Of a DNA stretch of 64,000 bases, positions 44,201-59,200 are shown piece by piece; positions within the stretch are counted from its first letter, which is position 1; the number at the start of each line of letters is the position of its first letter. Source of the stretch: Tetranychus cinnabarinus (Eukaryota > Arthropoda > Arachnida > Trombidiformes > Tetranychidae); contig WHVY01000009.1 in assembly GCA_022266195.1 (NCBI GenBank), positions 806,001 through 870,000 of the forward strand. Direction: 5' to 3'. The notes below the pieces were generated by a model, which ran no database searches, was not told the DNA's origin, and was given only the letters and a program-made list of their open reading frames with translations. The position numbers and the translations under genes are program-made.

Positions 44201-47200
44201 AGAAGATATTTTATTCCTGAAAACACGGCATTAGCCTTACAAACACTGAAATCTGTTTGAAATCTGAAAGCACTGAAGTCTAATGAAAATGTTTATTTCG
44301 ATTAAACTTGATTTTAATTTGAATCATTTGTAAATTTATGCATTCAGTTCTGTAAATAAACAGATAAATTTCAGTAAAGCAACAAGTTATTAGTCAATAA
44401 AGTTAATTTTGAGAATTGAATGCTTCTATTCATTTTTATTGCGCATCATAATTAAGAAGGCTTTTGTTGAAAGGTTAAATTGACTAATGAAACAATTTCA
44501 TTTATTATTTGTAAATGTTATGAAAAACGAAGGGAGTTTATTCACAATGCACTGGGATTGAATTTGATATAAATGAACTTGCCTTTTATCATGAAATAAT
44601 CATATTATCAGGAGAAGCAAGAAGAAAGATGAGATTGAAATGAGCTTTAAATGAAAAAAGTTTTAATATTTAATAAAGTAACCTGATTATGATACAATTA
44701 AAATGAGATGAAAAGCAAAATTAAAGTGTACAAAAGGTTTGCTTTAAAAAGTAATGAGCAATGGATTCGTTTTAATCATTATTTAAATGCGTTAATTAAC
44801 AATCTGTTGGTTAAAAGTTTAACAGTTACAATGTTCATTAAAAGAGTGAATAATTTAATTGCAATCAGTTTAATCTCCAATGAAATGTAAATAATTCAAT
44901 TTTGTTTTTCGTTTTTCACAAAACTCGATCATTTGTAAGCATTTTGCCATTATTTGTAAAACAAAAGTAATCAACTAAACGGGCTTGAAAGTTTGCATAA
45001 ATATTGTTCTGGAATAATCAATTTGTCTAATCTCTTTACTTTGTTTTCAATTGAACAATCAAACAATTTAGTTGTACTTTTGGGACATAAAACGACTTAT
45101 CAAGTTCAAAAATTTATTGGATTCATGTTGGTTGTGGAACCTCGTGAATGGCCTGATAACAGCAGTCTTTCATCACCTGGAGTTATCCAGAGTCCTTCGC
45201 AATCTCCAGAAATCGGATCATTTCAGGTAATAACAACTGTTACAATTGAACAAATGTTTGCAACAATTGCATGAGAAATCAAATGCTCTGAAGCAATGCA
45301 ATTGTTTAACTGTCATCGCGATCTTCATTCATGTTTAAAACTGTTTTTTATCCTTTTCTTTCATTCGAAGCTCTTTGGTGACGCTCTCATCAAGATATCT
45401 GAAGATTGTCCGAATGCAATTCTCCATACATCAGATATTCCTAAATCAGAGGTTCAAGCCATGTGGCAGGCTCCATCCAATCCAACAGGATGTGTTGTCT
45501 TCAAGTAAGTAATAACTTGTAGCTTCACCAACGATTGAGTTTGATTGTAACGACAAACATGTGAATACATAAAGTTAACTAGATGCATAAGTTTCTGCAC
45601 AAGTCCAACATTTGCCAACTTGATGTCAATGTTTCTAAAACTGAGTTTACTAGCATTAGTAAATCGATAAATGCAAACGGAATCAAACGATTTAGCGAGT
45701 TATATTGTCAGGCGAAATGCTTTGCAACTCTGACAACAAAATCCTAGTAAATATGAATGTATTAATACAACAATCAATGAAACTGTTTAAAAAACGCAAA
45801 ATTTACCGATTTCGGAAATAAGTTTTTGTTTTCATTCCATCAATCTTGTTTGCTATGAAAATAACATCCTTAATCCTTCGGCAAAAGGCAAACATTAAAT
45901 CGAAACTTTCCTGTAAACAGAAAAAATCTTGTTCTTTGATCCATTTGAAATCTTCTATCAAATAGATTGACATAATAGGCGGTATCGTTAATCAACTGTG
46001 TAACAACTTTTAGTCAATTCAATGAGTTCGTCTTAAAAGATCAAAACTTAGTCAGTCAATGCAAACTTGGTTTAAAGACGAAATGGTTCATGACAAAATT
46101 GCTTAAATTATACAGTTGTAAAAATGGAAAAGTAATCGTTATGATTGAAATTGATGAATTGAGCAAACTGGAATTTCATCTTTAATTTGAACAATAGCAA
46201 ACCATTTGACCATTGACAATCCAATGGAAGGTAAAATTTAAAAGCAAAATGATTAAACAATTCAAGTTGAAATGACAATTAATCAAAAAGCAAAGTTATG
46301 ATCTTTTCTTTTTGCATTCCGAGTTTGCTGTATTAACCAAGAAACTATGATAACAATAATTAATAGGCAATATCAAGGGATTGCAAGGGAAATTGTTGTC
46401 TGGTTAAGTTGAACTTTCAATTTGAGAAAAAGTTAAACAATGAAAAGATGATTAATGTAAAAAAGGTTTACAATTATGTCCATGTTTATGATTAAAGACT
46501 GGCTATTAATTGTGACCAGAAAATAAAAGATGCAAGAAGAGGATAAAGGGAAGGAATCAGGTTTACTCTCAACACTTTTACTCGACTCATTTTCATCAAC
46601 TTTTATCAATTGCTATTCATTGTACAACAAGTACAAGTGTTTACAGTAAAACAACTGATTAATGACTGTAAGTAAACAACAATTAACAAACATTAAACTA
46701 AGCTTTCACCAAAAACAGCAGCAACAACAAAATAGCCCAACAATCCCATTGTATTAACCCAAAAGTATGGCAACTTGATAATGGCTGATAATTGTTTGTG
46801 TTTGGGTTTAATAATTCATCACAACTATTCAATGTCACCATGAAAGAGAAGGTTCTTATTGAGGAATTGCAGGTTCAGTAAATGGATTTAGGCTTCTGGT
46901 TCATCTGTTGGTTAAGCTGTTAATTTAGACAATCAGTAGTAATCAGAGTAATTAGCGTTTAGATTTTCGATTTTCTCTCTTTTCGTATTTCTGTGTGTTT
47001 GCACTTTTTGCTGGTTTCTTGCTTACGTTTCATGTTTACATGCTGATTGATGTTCGTTCATCAAGATCATTATGATCTCTAGATCAGGATGATTCTTCAT
47101 TTCCTGGAGAATCAACAATCAAACCCAAAACCAGGAAATTCAATTTACAGCATCAACTGTGTACAATCATTTTGCAAGTTGATCATCTTGATCAACTGTT

Positions 47201-50200
47201 AATTTGACCTTACCAATGGTTTGGGAAAGTGAAACTTTCTGATTGAAACTTGTTTACTATTCTCGTTTTGGGTAATTGAAATTACTCTTGGTTTCCTTGT
47301 TGCAATACTTTACCAATCATTTACAATATTCAACTATTTTCCAGTTTTATTATTGAAAATAATTCAATATGTATGATTGTATTGTGAACAAATAGCAAGA
47401 TTAACATTACAATAATGTTTTTGGTTGCATTGAGTTTGGTAAGTTTTGTAACAAAATTGTAAAGAACCATGAAAAGTCTTTATTGCTTATGATAATTAAC
47501 TTGTTAAAGTTGATTTCATTTAATAAATTTTATTCACTTTTTCGATTCAATTTTATGCCTTGCACCTTTGTTCAACTCGTTTGATCAGTCAACTGCGAAG
47601 TTCAGAGCAATCAAGCCTTTTTACATTCAAATTGTTCTGCAGGTGAAAACTAAATTGCAAAGACAAATACAATAGCACTTAAAACAATTCAAAATTTGCA
47701 AAATATCAATAAGTTTTTCGCTTTTCACTAATGCACTAAACATTGATCAGCTAATTAATTCTAATGATTAACTCCAATTGAGATGCTAAATGATTTACAG
47801 ACTCTTACACTAATACTCATGTCTCTTCGGAATAATTAGTCCAATCACATTTGTGGCTTTAGAAGCAAAGACATTTGTGAAAGTGACAAATCTCAATGAT
47901 TCTCGAACAATCAGAAGTAGAACCCAAAACAAGTGAATTAACTTGATTGCAATGAGTGTCAACTTGCAGTTTCTGGTTGTGTTTCGGTTATCCTTTAACT
48001 TGAGGTTAGGCTTCTGAATGCGAGAATTTCTGTGGTTCTCAGCGTTCTAATCGAATAGAATTGGATATTTACACATCAATCGACTTATACAATGTTATTC
48101 CTGTAAATTTTCATCTTAATTGCAATTTGTGGAGAAAAAGTTGAACCAAATTGTTGCAAAGGACAGTTTATCCATCAATTGAGTTAATTGTATCTGAAAT
48201 TAGTATCAATATCCAAGTGATGAGATTTGTTAATATTGAATATCGAGATGATGAAGCCAAAGGAAGATAAAGGTGGAAATAAATTGCAATTTAATGGTCT
48301 CAAAGGTGATGATAATAACAGTTGAACATAAATGTAGTTAGTGGCTATTGGAATGGTAAAGTGATTTTCGTTTTTCTCTTTCTTTCCATTTACCTTTTTC
48401 TCAGCAAATGAAACAATTTCTTCTCTCATTGAAATGAAATTGTAAACATTTTCCTTCAACACTTACAATGTTAAAAGGTAAAACCCTTATTAATTGAAAT
48501 AAATACATGAAAGATAAAAATTAACTCCCAGTATAACATTATTGGTAGCAAATCAAAAGGTAAAGTGACTCTGACAAAATGAGTAAAGTAATGTTCTGAC
48601 ATGAAGAATCTATTGAGAGAGGAAAGTTGAGTAAAGATAACATTTGGTGTGTATGAAGATGATGAATCTGCGAGAGAGAATGAAATTTAATGGCAAAAGA
48701 AGAGAAGAAGAGTTTCCATCAGAATCATGGAATCTGTTCGTTTTGCTTGTGATAAAGCATCAAACCAAGAATGATGATCATTTTTATCATTAAAAAGAAA
48801 GGCTCATAAATGGTTATATTACCTTGTAAGGTTGGAAAACACTTTTCAAGTAAACTCAAATTTTGGTTGCTTCAATGAATTTTCATTGTTAAATTGATCA
48901 TTTAAGTTATTGTTTATTTCGTTGTAAGGTTAACAATTGTTCAGCTTGTTTAGTTTTCCATCAATTTTACCGTCAAAAGTTGAACATTTTTCCTTCTTTT
49001 CCACCTTTTCGTTGAGCAAGTTGATGGAAACAAAAAAGCCAGTGAAAAGGGTTCACTAAACAGTTGACACTTGAACATTGGAAAGCTTCTTGTTCACTTT
49101 ACCATCTTTATTATCATTACAATGCTCAGTCAACTCGCTTTTCAAACATGAGTCTAGTTAATTAAATTAATTTAGCAACATTTTTCAAGCTCAAGTATCA
49201 GCTCAGTTCATATTAATCATCTTCATTCTCATGTTTGCTCTCTTTTACCTTGTTAGCATTGACATAGTGCTAAATGGCAAATGCTTCACTTTAATCGGAT
49301 AAACCTTCTTCTCCTGTCTTTCTGTCAATCAAAAATACCATTTCGCTCCTTTAATAACCATCAAAATTGAATCAATGTTTCTTTTGCATCGAATTGCTAG
49401 AACTAAGAAAACATTTGCTCGAATCTAAATCAAAATGCTTTACACTGATAAACCTTATGCAAACTTCGTTTGAGTTTTGTACAAATCTGCAAATTTGACT
49501 TAAAACTTTGTTTCTCGTAAAAGCTGGGACAAAAGGCAATGTTTAATGTTTGTGGCAATTCATTGATTGTTCATATTTTAACATTTGGTGCAAGTTATTG
49601 AGATAAATCGATGCTAATTCAATTTGAGGTTGCTGGTTGAGATCGTCGAAGTTTGTGTCAGATCTCAACTCTCATAGTTACTTTGAAATGTTCAAAGTTG
49701 GATAACTTTTGTTATAAATGTATTGCATTATGGATTGTGATTGAAGTGTTGATTTGGAAGTTGATTTGTTTTAATAATGATTTGATGAAGTAAATGAAAG
49801 TTATTTAGTTCATGAATAACTTGGTTCAGTGTGTCCAAAACATAATAGTTATTCAAGTCTGCTTTAAGGACTAACCATTAAAGGTTTGCTCGAGTTGAAG
49901 AGTATAATAGTTTCAATGTTTCACTAAGAAAACGATAATATAATGTGTTCATTGAGCGCAAAGTTTAACTGAATCAATAGAGTCACCCTCATAACACCTG
50001 AAGTAAGTAATAAGAGTATGAAAAATCTCATTAATTGAATAATCTTGAATTGTTATCTTGACGTGAAACGGTTGATAAATGTTGGACACAACAGAAGCCC
50101 GGAAATGAGAGTTGTTTACTTTGAGCGGCAAGAAAGTGATTAAAGTGAAGGGAAAATGCTAAAAATGAGAAAATGTAATCAAATTTAATGAATCTCAAGA

Positions 50201-53200
50201 ATAAATGGTGATGATAATGATTAACTATGAGAAGTAAAAAAAAGAAGGAACCAAAAAATCAACTATTTCACCTCAAGGTGTGTTCACTGTGTTAATTAAA
50301 GGTAATTCAATCAAGACTGAAAGAGAGTAAAAGAAAAGTAAAAGAATAATTCCAAGTCAAGCTTGAATGAAATCATCAAACTCAATCATCTTCATTCGAT
50401 TAGTTGAAATGTTAAGGTAAAAATGTAATCTTAAAAAAACGCAATTTTCTTTGGCCAACATTATCATTTTTAATTAGAGCCACTGTGGTTGAATCGAGTG
50501 ATACTTGGTTCATGGATGATGGAGCCTTGACTAAACACTTTTGCCCCGAGGAATCTGAATCTCTGGATGAACAAACGGAAATTCTTGAAGAATGCTGTGC
50601 CTGTGATGAGGCCAAATATGAGGTTATCTTTCAAGGACTTTGGTCACGATTCACTCATCCAAAAGACTTTCCAATAAACAGCCAATTGGCACACTTTTCG
50701 GAGATTATTGGAGCTTCGCACACAGCCGACTTTCGCATGTGGGAATATGGAGGCTATGCATCGGAAGGGTTAAGACAACTGGCCGAGTCTGGAACAACCA
50801 AGAAGCTGGAAGCAGAACTCAAAGCAGAATCAAATAAGATTAGGTAAGCAGCGATAATCGAACCTCAAATAATCCATTTCATTGCATACTCAAGTTACTT
50901 CCAAGTCTTACAGCAAACTCAGATTGAAATCGATTCAATCCAAGTCACATTGCAAAAAGTTCCTGTCAACGTGAAAAATGTTGAATTGCATATCATTTCA
51001 ATCAGAAACAATCGCCACTCAATTATTCCAAATCATCTTCGATAACAGAATTAGTCTTTCGATATTGATTTAACAATTATTTTAACTTTATGCCTTATTC
51101 AAGATTAGACATAAATCGAGTAGAAACCAAAGGAAAAAGACTTTTCTTTTGAAATGCATTTTCTTCAATGTTACTTGGATTATTTCATTTCGAGTTTGAA
51201 TTTCAATCTGAATTCATTGCTTTATCATTCGATTGAAAGTTTCATTTAATGAATGAAAACTCTTTCGATCTTCTAATGCATGACTGTGATGGAATAGGAT
51301 CATTGATCTTCGATTTGCCATTCTTTTCGTTTGAAGTTCTTTGCATAGATTTGCAAACTTGAAGTTTGTTATTAAATGTTACAAATTGAATTAGAGCAAT
51401 TAGAGAATAGATGAATTGGTTCAGAACTTTGTTCCACATTTCAACTGTAGAGTGAAAATTGACTTTCAAAGTCTAGTTTTTTCTTCTGCAACTTTGTCGA
51501 TGTTTTCGTTTGGTTGACAAGCAGTGCTGATGCAATTAAAGTTGACTTGTGAATCTTCAGGTTGAAATTAAATTAAATCTTTACAGGTAAACAAGCATTC
51601 AGTTTGAGCTGTCACCACTTTGCTCCATGAAAATGAAAGTGTTCTGCATTTCTTCAAATTATTCCCCATTTCATATTTTTATTAATTTAATCACTTTTCA
51701 AGTCAGTCAACTTGATGATTGTTTTGACATAATTGATTCACTTTTGTTCTGAGTCAAGAAACACATTTCCCCATCAAAATGGACCTTTTTTGCCTCACAA
51801 AATAAAGACTCAAGTTCAAGAGAAACAAGTTCAACTATTGATACATTTATTCCACCTTTGCATCTGTAAAATGAGAGACAAAATTTGCTATCATTCATCT
51901 TCTGGACCTTCTGAAAAGAACGAGATAAAAATGGAATGAAAATTCAACTGATAACACCAATGAACCAAAAGTATCTGACAACAGAATCTTTCAGTTTTTT
52001 CTCAGCATCATTGATAGGGAAAACAGGAAATTGGAGTTTTTGCTCCTTTCTTCATCAACCTGTCAATCGAAGGTCAGAATGCAAATGCAAGAGCAAAAAT
52101 GGGTCAAATGTTGGACAAAACAAAAAAAGTTGATGGAAACAGTTCGTTAGGAATTGCAGGTTCATTAGTAGCAATCGATAAACTCATTAAGATGTTGAGA
52201 GTCAAAGTTGCGTTTTCGCAAGGTTTCACTTTGGCGCTACTTTTCAAAATATTGAATGTATTGACTTAATGGGATGGAGTCACGTTAAGGGTGAAAAGGG
52301 TGAACCATGATTAATGATGAAGTTTGAATGAAATTTTCACAAAATTACATTCCTTTCCAATTGTAAGGCAGTTTCTGTTGAACCTCTCATCAAAAGTTGA
52401 TTGCATGTTTTCCCTCATGATAATGGTGTTAACTTTTACTTGCTGAACATTGAATGATAAGAATGAGCGTTATAACGATGAACAATTTGGGTGAAGAGAG
52501 GCAAAAAAAACAACATTGAACATTACCATGCAACCAGTTGAATAAGAGTTTTTATCATTTTGGCTTTGCTTTCAACTTTTACTCTGTTAACAGGATAACG
52601 TTGAAATACAAATATTTAGCAATCAGATTATCATAATGGGATAACCATGAATGAGGCGAGAAAAAATCATATTCAAATTGAAAGTTTTGTTCCATTTTTT
52701 CATGTTCGCCTCCTTCACATTCCCTCTACTTGTGTTTAAATGTTAGGAACTTTTTTTTTTCTCGCTTGAACATTTTATATTTTTCATTGTTCAGTTTGTT
52801 GATTTTGCTTGTTTACTCTTTATTGGTAAGATTAATGGTGAGTAAATTGCTTCAAGATTACTTATTGTTTGTGTGAACCTCGACTTGGGAGTGAAATGCT
52901 ACTGGGAGTGAAACTTGATAAATATTATGAGAGTGAGATCAAAGTAAATAAAATGTAATTTTATGTTCCAACATATTCATATGGCTGCTGTTGTTTGCTT
53001 TTTTACCTTTTCTTTTATGTTCTTTTAACTTAATTGATTGTTTCATATCCAGATAATGTTTTATCATGTTAACAGTAATTGGATAAAATTGCATTTACAA
53101 AAAGGACAAATGTTTTAAGTTTACCAGAATTGTCAGGGATTTATAAGTTAATCTGATAAGTTAACCAGGATTGACATAACCTGTTGTTACACTTGCACTG

Positions 53201-56200
53201 GATACAAGTTTAATGTTTAACAAATTGCTAATTTAATTTGTCAAGTTAACCTTTTCAGACTAAATCAGCATGAAAACTCTGATAAAATGTTCTGATTAGT
53301 TAAATTAGAATAGCGAAAAGAACCTTTTAGAACTGAACAGTTTAGTTTTTACCAAAAGTTTACAATAGTTAATGTTCATTTCGAGTCGTGCTTTTAAAAT
53401 TAATAACGATTGATATTAAATTAAAGTTTCTCTTCACGATTTTCAGACAAAATTGTTTTTTTAAAACTTTTATTTTCTGCAACATTTTATAACAATATTT
53501 CATTCAGAATAAGCTTGTTCAAATAAATCAATTCTAGGTTATTCGTCCAACTAACGCTTCCAAAGAAAGGAAAGATTAAAGTAAATAATGAAAAGGAAAA
53601 TTAATTTCATAAAATATCGTTACAACATTGAAATACGATTCGGAGTAACAATCAAATATTAGTTTGAACCGTTGGCAACTTTGGAAGCTCTGAATGCTCT
53701 CAGTCAATGACCAAAGATTTGGCGAGTTTGACATTCGGAAAAATCAGTTGCTTTAGTTGAAACAGAAGAGGCCGAAAAGAAGAAATAAAATGGCAAACGA
53801 GTTCGAGTTGAAATCAAAAGAAAACAATTTATTGTCTTAAGTTTATTCTATTAATTAACAAATCTATTATTCAATTAAAAGGAAGAAGGAAAAGCACAAA
53901 TTGCTCTGTTTGAACAGAATTGTTGAAACTCCAAGTTTAGCCAAACAGTTAACTTAATAATCAAAGTAAATGAATGATTATCAATTCGTTTATCATTCAT
54001 TGAATCGTAATTTTTCCTCCAATGTGTGTCATCCAACTTCTGGTTCAACAATATTAAACTGTCTTTTTCCGTTAAAATATCTTATTTCATTGGTAATCAG
54101 TGTTTTCATTTTCAACAAAACTTCCTTCCCTGATGATCACATTTTTTTGTGTTACTTGATTTGATTTTGTACCAACAAATGAAGGTAAAATAATAGATGT
54201 AAACTAAACCAAGAAAAACATTAACCCAATCAAATCAATGTAACCATAAAAGCGAAGGATAAAATCGCCTCGAGACAATATTTTGTTCTCGTTCACTTTT
54301 ATTGAACATTATTTTTTTTCTTCCACAACAAAAGACTATCCAGTTTTCATGATGATTCTCATGGCGATGGTGATAATGACTGTTCATTTCTCTCTTTTTT
54401 ACTCCACTCTAAATATTTTCTGATTTCTTTTCATTTTTTGGATCAATATTATTGAACCATTTTTATATCTTTGGCCCAATACGCTAATCTGAAAAGTTAA
54501 AGTTGAAAATCAATTAGTTTCATGACGAGTTGAAACATTGGTCAAGTTATTCACTTACATTAACCAATTGACTGAGAAACAATTGCTGTTGAATTTCATG
54601 CTCAACTGTTTATCTTGTACTTAACAGTTGTTTACTTGTGATCGTTCATCCAGTCAAATGATTTATACAATCTGATAAGATTATCATTCAAGTCTGAACA
54701 ACAATGATCAGTTGAATGAAACTTTTCAATATGGTTTAGATGAAGAGTCAATGTTTAACCGATTGGAAAAAGAACCGAAGAAAAAGATTTGGAGAAAATT
54801 TTGAAACAAGAGTTGAAGTGTTGATAAAATATGGTTTGAAGGAAGGTTAAATGGTTATATGAATGATTATCATGATTAAGATGATTGTTGATGAGAATGG
54901 AATTTTTGGTGAAATACTTTTTTCTTCCTTTTCTTTGAAAAGATTTTTCAATTGAAATTTCACCGAGATGAAAGGAAAGGTTAAAAGATGATGACAAAAG
55001 ACAGATACAAAAGATTCGGATGAAGATGTAATAACGTTGTATGCAAAGTGGCTTCCAATTGAATCAAACTTTTCATTTGTCATGGAAAAGGAGAATGACA
55101 TGATGATATTGGATGGAATTGTTGGCCTTTTTATATTCTGATCAAGTGACTGACATGCAGACACAATTGGTATCATTTTTGGGAGAAGAACAAAAAACAA
55201 TGACTTTTCTTGTTCGCATAATCAGGGAATGATAATGATGACGATTGGTTATAGGTTGAGGAAAGGTTTCATCATGGGAATGTTCAAATTGAAGATGAAG
55301 AAATGAGCAGAAAATCAAATTGGTTAAGAGGTTAAATCATGGATGATAAAAGTTTCAATTCAATTTAATGATACAGTTTAAAGGTTCTCGATGAAAAACG
55401 CAAATTCACTTGACGAACCTTTGTTACTTTATTCTTGTATTTCAAGTTATCAATGTTTATCAATTTCAACTTTTAATCAAATCAACTTTTGTCTTCTTTC
55501 GATGTAAATGCATCAAAAATCATAAATTAATAAAAATCAAGAAATTACTTTTATCAGACAACCTCACATCGACAGTGTTTGTATTTTTGACTTTCATGGT
55601 TTTGATAATCACTTGAGATCAAACCATTTCGAACTCTTGATCCGTTCGAATCAACTGAAAATTTTGTTCTTCCATTTACAGTTCTGTGAAATTCTGATAT
55701 AGAGTCTAGTCATTATGATTGCCTAGAGATAAATTTGGGACTTTTGTCTAAACCTATCATAGCTTTGCAAATTTAACCGAAAAATATCTCTTTTTGAAAT
55801 GAAAATGTTGGAAATTTACTTTTATTTCAGGTTTGTAGTGGTCTCTTTAAGTCTAATTTTACTTTTTACATTTAAGTTATTCGATGAAAATTTAAAGTTA
55901 ATAAAACTTATACTTAAAATCCAAAGTTACAGGATCATGATTGATCACAAATTGCAAATCTTTTCAGTGTTTTACAGTTAATCAGAAAAGACCAGAATTG
56001 TTGACGAAAAACCAATCTTCAGAGTAAGAAATTCAAAAGTTGAAATGTTTAGCTTTTGTCACTTTGATAATATTCATCTTGAGATGAAAAAGGCCTTTCT
56101 TTAGGCACAGGTAAAAATTTTCTGTTCGAGTTTAGAGTTGTACTTTTTGGTTGTGGGCACAGAAAATTGACTCCATTTGTTCAACTCAAAAGTTTTCTCT

Positions 56201-59200
56201 GATGGACAATCTGACAAAATCGGGTTCAAAGTTGAAACTCCGATATTCGTAAAGTCGAAGGATCAGATTTTTTACGATTCTTTACTCGACAGACAGTTTC
56301 ATGTAAACTTCCTATCCAACAATAAACCCTCATAACCTGAATAACTAAAAATGTTTATCCTCAAACACAATGCTACAAATGCAAATTACTTTGAAATCGA
56401 AGCTAATTTCACGTGTTTCTCTTGTTTCCTATTCAGAACAATTATTAAATCTAGAGGCTTGTGGCATCCAAACTTGAATGGTAAAACGTTTGCCGTTTTC
56501 CGAGTTGACAAGAAGCACCATTTGATGTCACTTGTTTCCATGCTTGGACCCAGTCCAGATTGGATTGTTGGTGTCTCGGCTCTTGAATTGTGTCTTAAAA
56601 ATTGCTCATGGGTTGGTGAGAAGCAAATGAATCTTTACCTTTGGGATGCTGGAACAGATTCAGGAATCTCTTATTTATCACAAAATACACCGACAATTCC
56701 ACAAGAAAGGATTCGACGGATAACACCATCCAATCCCAATTCAAGAGATTCACCCTTTTACGATCCCAATGGGAGCAAGATGAAGCCCTTTGCTCGTCTA
56801 ACAGTAACCCGACAACGAATGTACGAAAAGGCTTGCGATGAAACTGAACCATTGGACCTGTCACCATCACCCATAACAATGACAGCTCCAGGTGAGTGCA
56901 ACATTAATTTCACTCTGAAACAATGTCAAGAGAAAAGGCAATTGAAAGTTTCATTAAACTCTCAACTTGTCATCTACCAAAATGAAGAAACTAATTGTTC
57001 CAATTGATATCATTAATTGTTGCTCATCACAATTTCATCATAATGAAGAAGCTCAAAAATGGTTAAAAAACAATTTCAATGTTAATCATGATTAGAAAAG
57101 GGAAGATGAAGAAAAGGTAAAAATCCTCTTTACCATTATTTTCATTTTCGAGGATCGTTATTAATGACTGTGTTTAATCAAGATGAACAATTGTTTTAAA
57201 CATTTTCACAGGGAAAACATGAGCAATGACTATGAAAGATGATTACCATGATAATTATGCAGGTGAAGGAAGAGATGAAAATGTTGAACATTTTAATTGG
57301 TTGGAATAAGATGAAGATGAAAATTGTGTTACCATTTTAATGTTCACTTATTGTTCACTTTCATTATCATATTGAAGGTTTATTGGATGCAAGAGCAACA
57401 TTGAAGTTATTAAATGATAACTTGATGAACTTGATATAAGAGAAAGCTGAAATCTTAATTATCATGAAACAAGGGAACGATAAGGATGACTGGAAATGGA
57501 AATTAATCGAAAGTAAAGAATTTCTTCCATTCCATTCTCAACTGTTATCATTCCTTCTTCACTGGGAGTGAATAACTAACAGGTTAATCATTATTTGATT
57601 TAACAAATGAAAGATTGCTAATCAATGAGACAAAGCTTCAGTTAGGGTTCAACCTTATTAATTGCTAATTGACTGTTCAACTAGATTGGCAACATTTCAT
57701 CTTCACTTTGGACCATTTCAAGTGGTTTTCAGTTGCCTTTCACTGCTTCTGTTTCCATCATGATAAAGGGATGAATAAAGGTTGGATATAATATTTGGCG
57801 GAGAATAATTGAGAATCTTGTTATCAATTCTCTTATAGAACTTTTTTTCCCATTCTTTAACCTTTATCTCTACTTATCATGACAAGGAGAATACAAAAAA
57901 GTGGAACAATTTTTACTTCTTTTGTCACAACTTCTGTTGATACTGTTGATGTGTCTCTAGTTAGTCAAGGATTGTTGACGAGGCTCAACAATGAAGGGTT
58001 AAGTGAAGAGCATGAATTGGGTTAATCAATTGTAAACCTGGAATTATTTCTCATCTTTCCTAATCAATTACAATTAACAATTTTGTACCATTTTTTAGTT
58101 ACCTTCAAATTGAGTTACTCCAATAAAAACAAAACAAAAACAACTTTGCTTCAGGGAAATCAAAGGCTTAACAACATTTCATGTTAACCTTTTTTTTCGC
58201 TATTTTTGTCTAGCTTTTTGTTTCTTTTCATTGCTTCATTAAACTTACAGCTTTGATTATCAATTGTTGATTTTATTGAATAATTGAATAAAATTAAGGT
58301 CAATTTGGTGGATGAAATAAGGTCACTGATCAAGTGTACAATTTAAAGATAGTTCATCAACTTGATTAGTGTTCAACAGAAATGATCAGAATTTGAAAGT
58401 GTTTTTCATGAAAGGCTGATACAAATTGATCATTTTGATGATGGAACACAAGAAATCACAATTTAAATGAAAGAAAAATTACAATGGAAATTTGAATAGA
58501 ATTTAAAATTCTTGGATTTTGAATGAATTTTAAGTTTCGCCAAATGTTGATGTTGAATGTTAAATTATTGATTTGAGTTTTTCTCGTTTTCTGTTTTCAG
58601 ATGATTGTACAGTAACTGATTGGACCGAGTTTAAACCGTGCAGTGTTACTTGTGGCAAAGGTTTTCGTATAAGAACTCGCAACTTTGCTTACGAATCGCG
58701 TGCTCGATTGGCCGACTGTCGGACTCCATTGATTGAGAAGGAACCTTGTGAGGTTGACTGCATTGGTGATGTTAGTTGTGCCACTACAAGTTGGTCTGAA
58801 TGGTCTGATTGTTCTGTCACCTGTGGTAAAGGCAGTCGAACTCGAAGTCGCAAATTTATGAATCGATCGGCGAAGAAAGTTTGTACGCAGGTCGAGTTGG
58901 TGCAAAATGAATCGTGTACAGGTCCTATTCCAGTTTGCCCAGAAGAGGAAGAACACGATCCCAAATGTTCAGTTACTCAATGGTCGGAATGGTCACCTTG
59001 TACAGTCTCTTGTGGTCGTGGGATGAAAATCCGCACTCGACTTTATCTAAGTCCAGTTCAAAGTTCTCTTAACAATTGTAATGTTGAATTGATTCAAAAG
59101 TCTCCCTGTACAGCCGATAAAGCCGACTGTTCAATCGACTATAGTGATGCAAAAGGTTAGTCCATCGTTCTTAACTTGAATTCACTCTTAACCAACCCTT

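Larger units (their letters stand above)
50844..56436 (+). other. F-spondin intron 4
   Basis: Begins GTAAGC and ends TTCAG; about 5.6 kb. It contains two tandem motif copies at 52,885-52,911. Open frames inside, such as 54,847-55,200 minus, lack any family likeness. Confidence 0.8.

Noticed and set aside
44993..45508. Two separate short genes at 44,993-45,274 and 45,296-45,508
   Set aside because: Both are exons 2 and 3 of F-spondin read past their splice sites. Spliced, they complete the Reeler domain.
54755..55200. Minus-strand 80- and 117-codon frames in F-spondin intron 4
   Set aside because: Overlapping frames with no leader, domain or splice structure, in GA-rich DNA.
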